Shown here: positions 1 to 10,510 of the stretch, in pieces
Layout of the letters: each line of letters opens with the position of its first letter
Position numbering within the stretch: position 1 is the stretch's first letter
Source: Schizochytrium sp. CCTCC M209059
Taxonomy: Eukaryota > Sar > Bigyra > Thraustochytrida > Thraustochytriidae
DNA length: 54,211 nucleotides
NCBI GenBank assembly: GCA_000818945.1
Contig: KN805408.1
Coordinates: 102,324 to 156,534 of the forward strand
Reading direction: 5' to 3'
The notes under the pieces: model-generated
What the model was told of the DNA's origin: nothing
What the model saw: only the letters and a program-made list of their open reading frames with translations
Databases searched by the model: none
Position numbers and translations under genes: made by a program

Positions 1-234
1 GCCCCGCCCCGCCCGCGCGCGCTCCGACCGCCGCAGACGCGCTCGGCCCCGCGTGCCCCCGCCGCGAGCCGAGGGAGAGCGCGAGCGAGCCCCGAGATAG
101 ATCTCGTTCTCGCGGGCTCCATCCATCGATCCATCCGTTCATCGCGAAGCCCGCGACGCGCGACGGCGACGGCGACCGCGCGGAGGAGGAGGAGGAGCAG
201 CAGCAGCAGCAGCAGCCGGAGGAGGGCCGCAGCC
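1..234. other. GC-rich leader upstream of first gene
   Basis: Very GC-rich DNA with several CAG/GGA runs that lead directly into the ATG at 235. It probably holds the 5' UTR and part of the promoter of the poly-Q gene. No TATA-like element is visible. Confidence 0.4.
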
Positions 235-410
235 ATGGTCGTCAGCGAGGCGTTGACGCAGGCCGCGGCGGGGCCCGAGCCCCGCGCGCTGGAGCCTCGG
301 AAGAACGAGGCCGTCGCTACAGCTGCCTCGAAAACGCGCCCCAAGGAAAGCGTGACGGCAACGCACCAGCGTCGCCGCGAGCGCCGCGGCCGTCGTGAGC
401 CCAAGCGTGT

Positions 411-449
<39 letters not shown>

Positions 450-576
450 CCAACAACAGGACCCGTCCGCATCGCTGTCGACGTCGCTTAAAGCGCAGCA
501 GGGTAAGCAGCAGCGAAAGAAGCAGCACCAGCTGTCGAAGGCAAAGCAACAAGCGCAACAAGAAAATCGCCTCCCC

Positions 577-619
<43 letters not shown>

Positions 620-1943
620 GGATGAGGCGCGACACAGTAGTTGTGAAAAAGCTCTCCATTACGCAGCAGCACAACCAAGTCCAGCAGCATCACCGGCAAC
701 GGCAGCCACAGCGGCACGTCCCGAGACCCGCTTCTTCTTCCTCTTCGTCTTCTTGTTCTTCTTCTTCTCGCAGGTCTAAGTCAAACGTAAAGCCTTTGCC
801 GCAAGAGACGCGGCAGGAATTTGTGCGAAAGGCAGCTCCCGAGTCTGTGGAGCCCGTGAGGAGTCCACGGGAGGACGAGGAGGAAACGCAAATTCTTCGT
901 GATCGTAGGGATTTCGAGTGCCTTGATCCTGCTCACGACGTGTCAGACGAGGAATCAGAGGCGCCTGCACAGGGCCGTGCGCGTCAGATCAACAATCCCG
1001 AAGAGGAAGAGGACGACGACGTAGACGTGGACGACGAGGTCGACGTCGGCGACGAGGAAGAAGATGACGACGAGGTTGAGGAACTAGACGATGAAGAATC
1101 CTCGTCCATGATGTCCGACGACCTCGCCTCGTTCGCATCCTCTGTCAATCCCGGGACTGTAGCGACACATCTTACTTTAAACAGCCTGACCAGCACCGGA
1201 CGAAAGCTGGACGTGGCCACTCTCTTTGCGGAGCAACGTCGTTTCGAGGAGGCCAACGATAAGGTCAAGGTGAGCGTCGCTCTCGACGGGGGTCCGCCTT
1301 TGGAGGTTTTTGTATCTGTAGCAGAAAACGGCCTGTTAAAGTACACGAGCGACGGGAACCTCGAGGTCACCTGTGCTTCGGGTGTCCTGCACGTCGCAGT
1401 GCACTCCTCATCGCGTGGCATCCACCATGAGGTTGAGGGCGCATTTTCTCTGCAAGAGACCGTCCGGCTCGACGCATGGACAGAGCTGAACTTTGTCCAT
1501 GACGCAAAGGAGTCCGCGTGGCGCTTCACAGGTTTTCAAATTCGTTTGGAAGCGGAGGGTAAAAGCTTGCGCAGGCCCGCTGTCGCAACGACCGCCCCGT
1601 TGTCTGCCGCGCAAGAAATCTCGGCGCGCCCTCATTCGGAGGAGGGCTCGCTTCAGATGCAAACATTCTCGCAGACGCAATCGCCTCCGCTTCCGCAAGG
1701 TGCTCAAGGCCCTGCGCCTTTCATGCGGGGCCCGCCCGGCTTCGCGAGCATGCCTGCTGTCGCTGTTGCCCCTCCACTCCCTGGGCCCCCTCCACTCCCT
1801 GTGCCCGCGCCTGGGATGACGCCGCCGCCGATGCCACTGCAGTTGCCGCAGCAGCAGCAAACACCGCAGCCCATGGCGCCAATCAACGCCGAAGCAGGTT
1901 TTGCATCCACCATGAATAAAGCGATGGACCCAAATGCAGACCT

Positions 1944-1989
<46 letters not shown>

Positions 1990-3249
1990 TCAATGATGTG
2001 GTTTCCCTATGGGCCTCCCCCACACGCTGGACTCGCCGGCGCGCGTTCCGGCGTAGCTCCGTATTTTATGTACATGCCTTCTGCGTACGCGCAAATGCCC
2101 CTCATGTATTCTGGCGCTCCTGAACAGCAAGGACCGCAGCCTTCTCAGCCGCAGCAACAAACACACATGCCTCCTCTGCACATGCTTTCTCCGCACCACC
2201 ATCACATGCTCCAACAACAGCAAGCGCACATGCACATGCCTATGATGTCCATGATGCCTACTCTGGACGGGGCCATGTCGCCGCCAACGCCGGTGCCCAT
2301 GGGCCCTATGATGCACATGCCCGAGCCCGAAGCATTCGAGACCACGGCAGCGTCGCTCCTTGACGAAATTCAGAAGCACTCGGGTCTCGATATGCAGGAA
2401 TTGCTCTTGCGTTCCGAGTGGGGTCGTGGGCGCGTCATGGACTTGCTCCGCCGCAAAGCACACCCCGACATGTATGCCACGCTTCTGGATCGAATTGGAG
2501 CCGGTGTCGGCGTTCTCCTTTTGAATCGGTTTGCCTCGCAGGTCGTTTTGGAGATCTTGAAGAGTGGGTCCGCCGTGGATCGCGAGCGGCTCGTGGATCT
2601 TCTCGATGTTTCAGCTCCAGCACTCATGTCAAGCACTGTGGCCTGCAACGTATTGCTGGCTGCGATCAAGGACATACGCGATGAAGCGACAGGTAAGCAT
2701 CTTTTGGATGTCATCCTGGACAACGTCGACGCCACAGAACTGTTGGCGCACCCCCGCGCGCTCACTCTCGCCTTGGCGACGCACTCTAACGCTGACGGAC
2801 GTGTGCGCGCCGCCTTGAGTGCCGCTGCCAATCCCGTGCGCCTTGCGACTTCTCGCGTCGAGACCGCGCGAACCATGGTCGATGCCAAGTTTGTCGATCC
2901 TGCATATGTGCACGTGCTTGCACACCACGAACTCGGGTACACCATTCTGTGCAAGGACGCGCAGCTCCGCGAGGCGTGCGTGGAGCGCCTCGATCTTCCG
3001 ACGCTTGCCAAACACGCGCCCGCGGGTGCCAAGCTGGTCCAAGCTCTGCTGGACGAGCCTTCGTCAATGATGGCTGTGGCGCAGCTGTTGGCGGAGGCGG
3101 CGCCCTCGTTGGTTTTTGATCGCACAGGAAGGCGTCTGGCTGAGCAGGCACTTCGGCTGCTTTTGAAGCGATCCTCTGCGTCTGAAGTGCCCAATCACGA
3201 GCTGCTCGCCCTTTTTGAACTCGATGTCGAGCAGCAACAGGAGGAGTGA
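235..3249 (+). CDS. Poly-Q, low-complexity protein with helical, PUF-like C-terminus
   Basis: An uninterrupted 1004-codon frame opens at ATG 235 and ends at TGA 3247-3249. The N-terminal half is disordered: glutamine tracts near residues 60-75, 116-128 and 571-585, a serine run near 165-180, and an aspartate/glutamate-rich block near 257-300. Residues about 322-445 are of normal complexity with alternating hydrophobics, so probably a small beta-rich domain. Residues about 545-700 are rich in Met, Pro and His. From about 700 to the end the protein is ordered and all-helical, with segments such as LLLNRFASQVVLEIL that recall PUF/Pumilio or ARM-like repeats, but I see no clean eight-repeat PUF signature. 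A role in RNA binding or post-transcriptional control is a guess. The poly-Q tracts are nearly pure CAG and likely vary in length between strains. Confidence 0.8.
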
Positions 3250-4332
3250 GTCAGTCAGTCAGCCTGTCAACACGCTGGCTCTTTATGAGATGAAACACAT
3301 GAAAACAATAAAACACATGCTCGTTGTCTTACTCTCTTTTTGTCTTCTTGGCTTTTGCTTGTTCCAGAGAGCTGATTAGCTTTTGATTCTCATCCATAAT
3401 ATTTACTCCTTATGGCACTGTGCGTCACGGGGCGTTGCGAAAGAGAAAGTTTCACAACTCATCGAAATTACTAGGTTTGAGGTTTTCCAAATAGCTGGTT
3501 TTAACGGCAGAACAGATAAGACAAGATTTCTGAAATTTAATCTACCTGTAAGCCTATTATTTCAAGGAAACAATCTGGTTTCAACGAAACCTAAGCAATA
3601 CGTGGGTGGTGGCAGCAAGACAAGACAAGGCATAAAAGATGGAAAGACAAACGAAGAAACCAGCTTTGTCCAAGACTGGAGCTGGAAAATTAGCTCAAGT
3701 GTATACACCGACACAATTCTCAGATTTTACCACAAGTTTGCTTTTTTCATTGGTTTTACGCCAAAAGCCGAGTCGTTCTGAAACGCACACTCGTACAGGA
3801 GGGATCTCTTGCGAAATCAGCGCAACCAACGGATAACACCCTTTTCTCCAAAGTATTCTCACTCTCACACACATACACGTCTGCGCGCGCGCTCTCTCTC
3901 TCTCTCTCTGTATCTGCGCAACCACCACGAAGAAGAATTCGCGATAGCAAAGTAAACAATCAAAGTAAAAGTCGTCGTCACATTCTCACCAATTGAAAGG
4001 AAAAAGTAGGGGTTGAAGAAGCTTGATCACGCCGAGCAGGGACCTGCCTGTACAGCAGACCCGGCCCCCACCACGTACTCGCCTCAAGACGGCCTGGGTA
4101 CACGCCCAAAAGGTTACTTTACCCTGTCAAAACGCCAGAGAAAGGATGGACATGCAGACGAACCAGGTGCAAACGTCAGGAGGAAAGCCAATAAACGTGG
4201 CGTCATCGTCATCATCGTTGTAGTTGTAGCAGGGTCAGGAGCTATGAGCACGGCAAGCAGCAGCACACAGGCGCGGCGCAAAGCCAGCCACCCGCGTCGC
4301 CCTCACCGCACGTCTCTAGCACCACGAGCCGC
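3250..4332. other. Intergenic, convergent 3' ends
   Basis: About 1.1 kb between the poly-Q gene and eL37, which converge here. An AATAAA-like polyadenylation signal lies near 3306-3311. A pure CT run occupies about 3891-3909. The rest is more AT-rich than the neighbouring genes and holds no frame that looks coding. Confidence 0.6.
3891..3909. repeat. CT dinucleotide repeat
   Basis: Uninterrupted CT run in the intergenic DNA downstream of the poly-Q gene, preceded by alternating GC. It is a simple microsatellite. Confidence 0.9.
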
Positions 4333-4599
4333 TTACTTGGCCGGCTTGGCGACGGTGCCCTCACGGAAGCCGTTCTTGGCCTTGCGGGGGATGGTCTTGA
4401 GGTAGCGCATGCGGCCGGTGCCCTCCGTGCGGCGTCGCAGGGCCTTCTTGCCCCACTGGTACCGGCGCATCTTGGGCGAGGGGTAGCCGCACGAGGCGCA
4501 CGTCGCCTTCTGCACGTGGTACGACGACTTGCCGCACCGCCGGCACAGCACGTGCGACTTGTTGTGCTTCTTGCCGAAAGCCTGCGTACCCTTCGTCAT
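4333..4599 (-). CDS. RPL37: 60S ribosomal protein L37 (eL37)
   Basis: A complete 88-residue protein, close to the usual length of eL37. It begins MTKGTQAFGKKHNKSH, the diagnostic eL37 start, followed by two CxxC pairs (CRRC near residue 19 and CASC near residue 34) that form the zinc ribbon, and then the basic run and the conserved GTGRMRYLK segment. It is a structural protein of the large cytosolic ribosomal subunit. The C-terminus ends shortly after GFREGT and lacks the long tail of animal homologues. The ATG at 4599 matches the family start, so no extra exon is needed. It is transcribed divergently from the lysine-rich gene at 5117, so the two probably share the intervening promoter region. 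Confidence 0.97.
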   Translation of the reverse strand: MTKGTQAFGKKHNKSHVLCRRCGKSSYHVQKATCASCGYPSPKMRRYQWGKKALRRRTEGTGRMRYLKTIPRKAKNGFREGTVAKPAK

Positions 4600-5116
4600 C
4601 TTCCCTGCTGCGACGCGACCTGCGCTGCCAAGCCTGCGTCAACTCCTCAAACTATTCTGCTCCTCCGCCTGCGCCGCGCCGCCACCCTGCTTGCAAGCCG
4701 CCAAACCCGCCCTTAGCCGGGCCCTACGACCCCCCTACCGCGCCTCCGCCACCCCTTCCCGCTCCGGCGCGACCGCGCGCCGCACTCCGTGCTGCCCTAA
4801 CCCTATCCCCTTCACCCCGCGCCTGTCGCCCTGCACCTCTCAGCATCCAACTAGTCTCTATAAGTATTCCTGGCACGAATTTAGTTATATAAAACTAGTT
4901 TTGAGAATTATCGTTTGTGATAGGATGAAGAGCGGGGATGGGGTGTGCGCCGAGGGCGGGGACAGGGTGTGCGCCGAGGGCAGCAGGGCGGGATGGGTGG
5001 CGAGGCGCCGGCGCCGGAGCAGAGCGCGATTGGGGGTCGGGGAGCGGGCGGGCAAGGTCTGCGCGCACGAGGGCAGAGCAGAAGGCCGTGGACACGCGGG
5101 CGACGCGGCAGGAAAG
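4600..5116. promoter_or_regulatory. Divergent promoter region, eL37 / lysine-rich gene
   Basis: About 520 bp between two divergent start codons. An AT-rich island near 4855-4925, with TATAAG- and TATAAAA-like words around 4859 and 4887, stands out from GC-rich flanks. It is a plausible core promoter for the rightward gene. The portion from about 4930 to 5116 carries short GGGGTGTGCGCCGAGGGC-type direct repeats and stays open in the frame of the downstream gene, but the ATG at 5117 is the better start. Confidence 0.4.
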
Positions 5117-5451
5117 ATGGAGGACGAGAAACTCGCGGATCTTCACGATGATCTCAAGCTCAAGGCGAGCTCGAGGGGCGGCCGCGGCGGGCTGGGAACT
5201 GGGTTCCAGGGGTCCGGCGGCTTTGACCTGAACAAGGCCATCCTGCGGCAGCACAACATGGACGAACACGGCAACGAGCTCAAGAAGGGACAAGATGATG
5301 AAACCGAAGCCGAGGCGGAACCCACTATCTCGGGCCCGAGGCCTGGGCACATGCCGCTCATTAAATTCGTCCCTGCCGGGTACAAGCCCAAGCCTGTGAA
5401 GAACAAGAACGTTATGACTTTTGATGACAGTGACGATGAGAAGAGCGTCGC

Positions 5452-5483
<32 letters not shown>

Positions 5484-6196
5484 GCGAGTCTGAGTCCGAG
5501 TCTGATTCTGAGTCTGAATCCGACTCAAGCGACGATGAAAAGGTGCAGACGAAAGTTGTCGCCAAAAAGACGAAGAAGGCTGATGCGAAGCCTGAGGAGA
5601 AGGTGAAGAAGGAAAACTCGGAAAAGGTTGAGAAGAAGAAGAAGATGAAGGAGAAGAAGATGAAGAAGGCCATGATCTCGGAAGAAGAATCCAAAAAGGA
5701 AAAGAAAACCAGAAAGGACAAAAAGTCGAGCAAGACGTCCAAGAAATCCGAAGACAGCGGAGACGCTCCCGCAGAGGAGAAGAAGAAGGACAAGAAGACG
5801 AAGAAAGACAAAAAGAAGAAGGATAAGAAGGACAAGGGCAAGGACAAGGACAAGGACAAGGACAAGGACAAGGAGTCCTCCACCGGCAAGAAGCGAAAGC
5901 GACCCGAGAACAAGGAGGTCGGCAGCGAAGAAAGTGAAGAGCAAACGTCGAAGAAGGTCAAGAAGAAGAAGGAAAAGTCAACATCAGACGACGCAAACGG
6001 AAAGGTTGAAGCAACGACCAAGAAGGACAAGAACACCAAAAAGGAGGAGAAGAAGAAGAAGAAGAAGAAGGAGAAGGCGCAAAACGATAGTGAGAAAGAA
6101 ATGGCCATGGAGACTGATGACGTGCCCGATAAGAAGGAGAAAAAGAAAAAGTCCAAGGACAAGAAGGAGAAGAAGGCGAAAAAGGCGAAAAAGTAG
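5117..6196 (+). CDS. Lysine/serine-rich nucleolar-like protein
   Basis: I place the start at ATG 5117 (context GGAAAGATGG), giving 359 residues; the frame is open further upstream, but that part has GC-repeat composition and no conserved look. The first ~105 residues are of normal complexity, with a Gly-rich stretch (about 20-37) and a segment containing GHMPLIKFVPAGYKPKP. Then come an acidic DDSDDEK patch, a pure serine run with SE/SD repeats (about 112-140), and a long lysine-rich tail of KKDKK and KDKDKD repeats to the end. Such alternating acidic-serine and basic blocks are typical of nucleolar or rRNA-processing proteins (Nopp140-like in style), but I do not recognise a specific orthologue. 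The poly-Ser region offers many CK2-type sites. Confidence 0.75.
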
Positions 6197-7459
6197 AAGC
6201 ACGTCACGCTTTCTCCTTTCTCTTTCTTTCCCCCCTTTCGTTCTCGTCGTTGTTTCTTGTCTTTGCGCGTGCAACGCTCTCCAATCAAGCGCAGAGCTCT
6301 CGATGGCCGTGCAAACCTGATTGCGCTCGGGTAAACTAGGATTCATTTGAGCGTAATCTTTGCTGGCAAGTTTGCTAATTCTAATTCTATATGGGGGACG
6401 TCCCTGTCTGATTCGTAGGGCTTTATGAATGTATTTTTTCTTGGCCCCCTCGGCTGCCATGCACATGCACCAAAGTTGACGCGCCAATCTCACACCGATA
6501 TTAAAAACGAACACACAAAAACAATCGTAAGAGCATGCTGTCAAAGTTTACTTGATTCTACAAGCACCATTTACATATAGACCGTGTTTTCACACGTAGT
6601 CATGATTGAAAAATTCGTTGCGGTTTAAAAAGTAAAACATTCTTTTTTTTTCACCTCACATCATCGACAGGCTCTTCTTCTCCTCCTCATTGGATTTATT
6701 GAATCGACACCTCGACAGCCCATTCGCACTGCGAGGAATGATTTTTTGATGGAAGTCGGGCCTTCAAGCTATTGTGCCGATGCACTTGCACACATTGCAA
6801 ACGCGACCAACGACAGGCCCATCTCTCGAGAACAACGTATGTACGTACACGGAAACGCATTTCAGCGCGCCTCGTCTTCTTTTTACACATGCTATCTTAC
6901 CGCGTAAGTACAAGCGCACGGTGCACAGCGGCTCGTCACGCCACGTCCATGATGGCGAGCCTTCTTTTTTGAGAGCCAATGGGTCGTGGAGCCACTGGCC
7001 CACCAACGCCATGGCTGCTGCAGCTACTGGCAGCTAGATAGATGCCTCTTTCACGGTCAGGTGGGGTGGCGACACCCCGCTTCGTTTTGCACGCTAGGTC
7101 GAGAATCTCGCTGACTAGCTAGCTGGTAGATGCAAGGGCATCTTCCAATGTGTGAGCGAACGTCTGCGCACAGCGTGAAATTAACACCTGAGAAGAAACT
7201 GGTCGCAGATCGTCGCAGATCTTCCTGTAACTCGAACGATAGAAGAAGGAATCGCTTCAATTTTCAATAGTGGTCACCTCATCCTTGTTCTTTCTGTCCG
7301 CCGCGACGGACATCAGAGCGGAGCTTCGGCATATCTTCATGGAAAGCCAGGCGTGTAGACGCGAGGCCACCCATCAAATCTGCAACTCCCGAGTTTATCC
7401 CAACATCATTAGCGCTTGCTCTGAGGAGATTAGCAGCTAGAGTTCAATTTTTGGAGAGT
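6197..7459. other. Intergenic upstream of the SDR cluster
   Basis: About 1.26 kb with no credible protein frame. It contains T-rich stretches (6640-6650) and tandem CTAGCTAG-type words near 7115. A good 5' splice consensus, CGC followed by GTAAGTA, sits near 6903 on the + strand, so a 5' UTR intron for the first SDR gene is possible but not shown. Confidence 0.5.
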
Positions 7460-8305
7460 ATGTCGTCCATCACGGTTGTCACTGGCTCGAACCAAGGCCT
7501 TGGCTTTGAAGCTGTGCGAAAGCTGGCTCGTCAGGCAAATGGTCATACAATCATGACATCGCGCAATGCAACACGTGGGCAAGAAGCTCTTGAAAAGGTG
7601 CAAAAGGAGTTCCCCGAGGCGAGTGTCGAAGTCATGGAGCTAGACCTCGATAGTGACGCCTCCCAGGAAGCCTTTGTCAAGGCCATCGAGGAAAAGCATG
7701 GCAAAGTCTCGTGCCTTGTCAACAATGCTGGCACCGGATACGCGCCTACGAGCGATGTGCCTGTAAAGGACCAAACTTCGCGGACGTTCTCAACGAATGT
7801 CTTTCAGACAATCAAGTTCACGGATCGCATGCTTCCGCTGATGAACAAAGATGCAAATCCGCGTATCGTCGTTCTCGGCTCGACTACGTCCCAGATCGCC
7901 TTTGCGTCGCTCGGAAGCGAAGCACAGAAACGAATTACAACAGAGGACCTCACGACCGCGGGCGTTCTTGCCTTTGCAAAGGACTATGTCAAGGCAGTTG
8001 CGGAAGACAAGGCAAAGCAAGAAGGTTTCGCGGAGAATGCTGAGGCTACGAACTACATGATGAGCAAGCTGTGCGATGTGCTGTTCGCGCGGACGTATGC
8101 GCGAGAGCACCCGGACATCATCGTGAACAGCTGTTGTCCCGGCTGGTGTGTGACTGCGATGGGCCAAAAGGCAGGCAACCCGCCGCGTTCGTCCGAGGAG
8201 GGCGCCGAGGTCATTGCATTTCTCGCGACCGCCGACCTTGATGGCACGTCTGGAGAGTTCTGGTATGACAATAAAGTTCTGCCGGCCTTTACGGTGTCCG
8301 CATAG
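7460..8305 (+). CDS. SDR, carbonyl-reductase-like, copy 1
   Basis: This 281-residue protein starts at ATG 7460; the open frame begins at an upstream TTG that is not needed. It carries all marks of a classical short-chain dehydrogenase/reductase of the carbonyl reductase (CBR1) type: cofactor loop TGSNQGLG near the N-terminus, NNAG, a Ser-containing strand, and the catalytic pair YMMSK. NADPH-dependent reduction of carbonyl substrates is the family activity; the actual substrate cannot be read. Length matches monomeric CBR1 (about 277). It is the first and most divergent of three tandem copies: the other two share FATNNYG before the catalytic region whereas this one has AEATNYM. It lacks a signal peptide, so it is probably cytosolic. 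Confidence 0.92.
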   Translation: MSSITVVTGSNQGLGFEAVRKLARQANGHTIMTSRNATRGQEALEKVQKEFPEASVEVMELDLDSDASQEAFVKAIEEKHGKVSCLVNNAGTGYAPTSDVPVKDQTSRTFSTNVFQTIKFTDRMLPLMNKDANPRIVVLGSTTSQIAFASLGSEAQKRITTEDLTTAGVLAFAKDYVKAVAEDKAKQEGFAENAEATNYMMSKLCDVLFARTYAREHPDIIVNSCCPGWCVTAMGQKAGNPPRSSEEGAEVIAFLATADLDGTSGEFWYDNKVLPAFTVSA

Positions 8306-8689
8306 TTCCTTCCATTCGCGCGCTTTTCACTTTGGCGCATACTACATTAGAAGTCATTGATTTCGCAAATCTCATTCTCCTTTTTCCCGCACCGCTGGCT
8401 GTTGATCCTCTTTTTCGAATAATCCTCTTGCGCCAACAATTTTGCCTTCTTCTGCTTGGTGTCGATGTCCAGACACGAGGGACGCCATGGCGATCAAAGA
8501 ATCACCGCGGGTGGCGGGCGGGTCACAAGTGTGGTTTCGCCGAGATTTTTCTATCTGTTCTCCCGAGCTTTGGGTTTCCCGGTCGGTGCCTTCAAGCAAG
8601 AAGCAGAACTGGAACGAGGAAGACGTGGCAAGCTTGGGGCACAGAGGAGAGGTGTACGGCAAGCTCCAAAGGCCCGTGCGAGAGGAGCG
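8306..8689. other. Spacer between SDR copies 1 and 2
   Basis: 384 bp, AT-richer at its start and then GC-rich. The frame of copy 2 stays open through the last ~230 bp, but the residues there do not resemble the SDR fold and the family start is at 8690. Confidence 0.6.
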
Positions 8690-9532
8690 ATGGCAGCCAC
8701 GCGCGTCTTTGTCGTGACTGGCGCGAACCAGGGCATTGGCTTTGAGACGGTGCGCAGGCTTGCACGCAAGGATGGTCTGCACACAATCATGACCGCGCGC
8801 AATGCGACACGCGGCCAGGAAGCTTTGGAAAAGCTGCACGAGGAGTTTCCGCAGGCGAGCATCGAGCTCATGGAGCTCGATCTTGACGACGATGCCTCGC
8901 AAGAAGCCTTTGTCAAGACGCTCGAAGAAAAGCATCAAAAGGTGTCATGTCTCGTGAACAATGCTGGGATTGCCTTCAACTCGAAAAGCAAGGAGACCTT
9001 TGAAGAGCAGACGGAGCCTACGCTCAGGACAAATCTTTTTCAAACAATCAAGCTTACCAAGCGCCTCTTGCCAATTCTACAAAAGGAGGAGGACAATCCT
9101 CGGGTTGTTGTCGTCGCCTCGCAGGTGTCCAGAATGGCATTTGATAAGATGAGCTCGGAAATGCAAGAGCGCATCACAGCGCCGGACCTTACAACTGCCG
9201 ATGTCCTCGCCTTTGCGGAGGATTATAAGGCAGCTGTGCGCGACCAGCAGGTTGTCGAGCGTGGGTTTGCGACGAACAACTATGGGATCAGCAAGCTCTG
9301 CGCCGTGCAATTTACGCGAACTTTTGCGCGAGAGCACCCGGAAATTGTCATGAACAGCTGTTGTCCTGGATGGTGCGCCACGCGCTTGGGATCTTCCGCG
9401 GCGCCGCGATCTGCAGAAGCGGGTGCCGAGGTCGTGGAGTTTCTTGCTACGAGTGACCTCGATGGCAAGACGGGGGAGTTTTGGAGCGACAACAAAGTCA
9501 ACCCTCCTTTTCAGGCGAGTTCGTCTTTGTAG
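8690..9532 (+). CDS. SDR, carbonyl-reductase-like, copy 2
   Basis: A 280-residue classical SDR. I start it at ATG 8690, which gives MAATRVFVVTGANQGIG, matching the N-terminus of copy 3. It has the cofactor loop TGANQGIG, NNAG, and the catalytic motif YGISK, and keeps the CCPGW motif after the active site seen in CBR1 relatives. Predicted NADPH-dependent carbonyl reductase, substrate unknown. It is very similar to copy 3 over its whole length (shared NSKSKETFEEQTEPT block), so these two come from a later duplication than the split from copy 1. All three genes lie on the + strand with separate intergenic regions, so each probably has its own promoter. Confidence 0.92.
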   Translation: MAATRVFVVTGANQGIGFETVRRLARKDGLHTIMTARNATRGQEALEKLHEEFPQASIELMELDLDDDASQEAFVKTLEEKHQKVSCLVNNAGIAFNSKSKETFEEQTEPTLRTNLFQTIKLTKRLLPILQKEEDNPRVVVVASQVSRMAFDKMSSEMQERITAPDLTTADVLAFAEDYKAAVRDQQVVERGFATNNYGISKLCAVQFTRTFAREHPEIVMNSCCPGWCATRLGSSAAPRSAEAGAEVVEFLATSDLDGKTGEFWSDNKVNPPFQASSSL

Positions 9533-9834
9533 TTTAAAAGTCACTTTGCCGCCGAGGCCAGCAGAATAAATGTTCTCAACAATAAAGAGCAGAATGAATG
9601 TTTACATCAAGATTCAATGGGTTCTTTTTAGCAAGATGAGTTTGCGCAAATGACTTGCTCATGCCTGTCAGTTTTTCTTTTTCGTCACTCCACAGCCAAC
9701 CCTGGCTCGTCGCGTCTTTGAGTCAGGCCCGAGCTCATTTCTGTCATCAAAACCCATCAAGAAGAAAGAAGAAGAAGAAGGAAATATTTTCGGCACGAAA
9801 AGTTGGGAAACTCGTTGCAATTAACACTGCCGCA

Positions 9835-9838
<4 letters not shown>

Positions 9839-9866
<28 letters not shown>
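9839..9866. repeat. TC dinucleotide repeat
   Basis: Pure TC run of about 14 units between SDR copies 2 and 3. Confidence 0.9.
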
Positions 9867-9868
<2 letters not shown>

Positions 9869-9898
9869 CTAAGCCAAACGACAACCGGACCAAAGCTA

Positions 9899-9933
9899 GA
9901 TCCCAAGATCGGATCCCAAGATCGGATCCCAAG
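9899..9933. repeat. 13-bp tandem repeat, GATCCCAAGATCG
   Basis: Two full units and one partial unit in perfect tandem. Each unit carries GATC at its start and inside, giving five GATC sites in 35 bp. Confidence 0.9.
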
Positions 9934-10401
9934 AATGGTCCACTGCCACTTCCTCACTGCCAGCAGAAGTCAGAGCATCTGGCGATCTATTTCTTCTTCT
10001 TTTTTTGTTTTGCTTTTGTTTTGCTTCTATCTCTCCTTGACCTTCGATGCCTCGCTTGATCTACCTACGCCTTGCTCCACCGATGCGCCTCTCGGTCACT
10101 GTCAGCATCAGCAAGTCTCAACTTGAGCGAGCCACTGACGGATGCCATGGTCTTACACCCATGTTGGTTGGCCGCACTGATCAGAGCAAAGCAAGCTAGC
10201 CTACTAATAGCCCTGCGGAGCTCGTTGACCCTGGCGGGTGGGCAGTGAGTCGTTAGTGAGTCGTCAGTGAGTCGCGTGTTCAGAGGCGGCCGGAAGCTGA
10301 GCCTCCTCGTCGGGCAGCGAGTGCTTCCCGCGCCGTCTGTGAGGGACAGAGATTTTCGCCGAGCTCCCGAGCGGGGCCCCGCGGTCGACACGAGCGTCAA
10401 G

Positions 10402-10440
10402 CAATCCGGCAATCCGGCAATCCGCCAATCCGCCAATCAA
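10402..10440. repeat. 8-bp tandem repeat, CAATCCGS
   Basis: Four units (two ending GG, two ending GC) and a partial unit, about 70 bp upstream of the start of SDR copy 3. The units contain CAAT words, so a promoter role is possible but unproven. Confidence 0.85.
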
Positions 10441-10510
10441 GTCATCAATCACAGCAGATCGCCATCGCGAAGAGAAGGAGTGCGGGAGAGAGAAAGCAAG
10501 GGAATCAATC

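Larger units (their letters stand above)
9533..10510. other. Spacer between SDR copies 2 and 3
   Basis: About 980 bp. AATAAA words near 9566 and 9580 may serve as polyadenylation signals for copy 2. It holds a CT microsatellite (9839-9866), a 13-bp tandem repeat (9899-9933) and an 8-bp tandem repeat (10402-10440) just upstream of copy 3. No coding frame is supported. Confidence 0.6.

Noticed and set aside
4529..5116. N-terminal extension of the lysine-rich protein
   Set aside because: Overlaps eL37 on the other strand and has GC-repeat composition; ATG 5117 is better.
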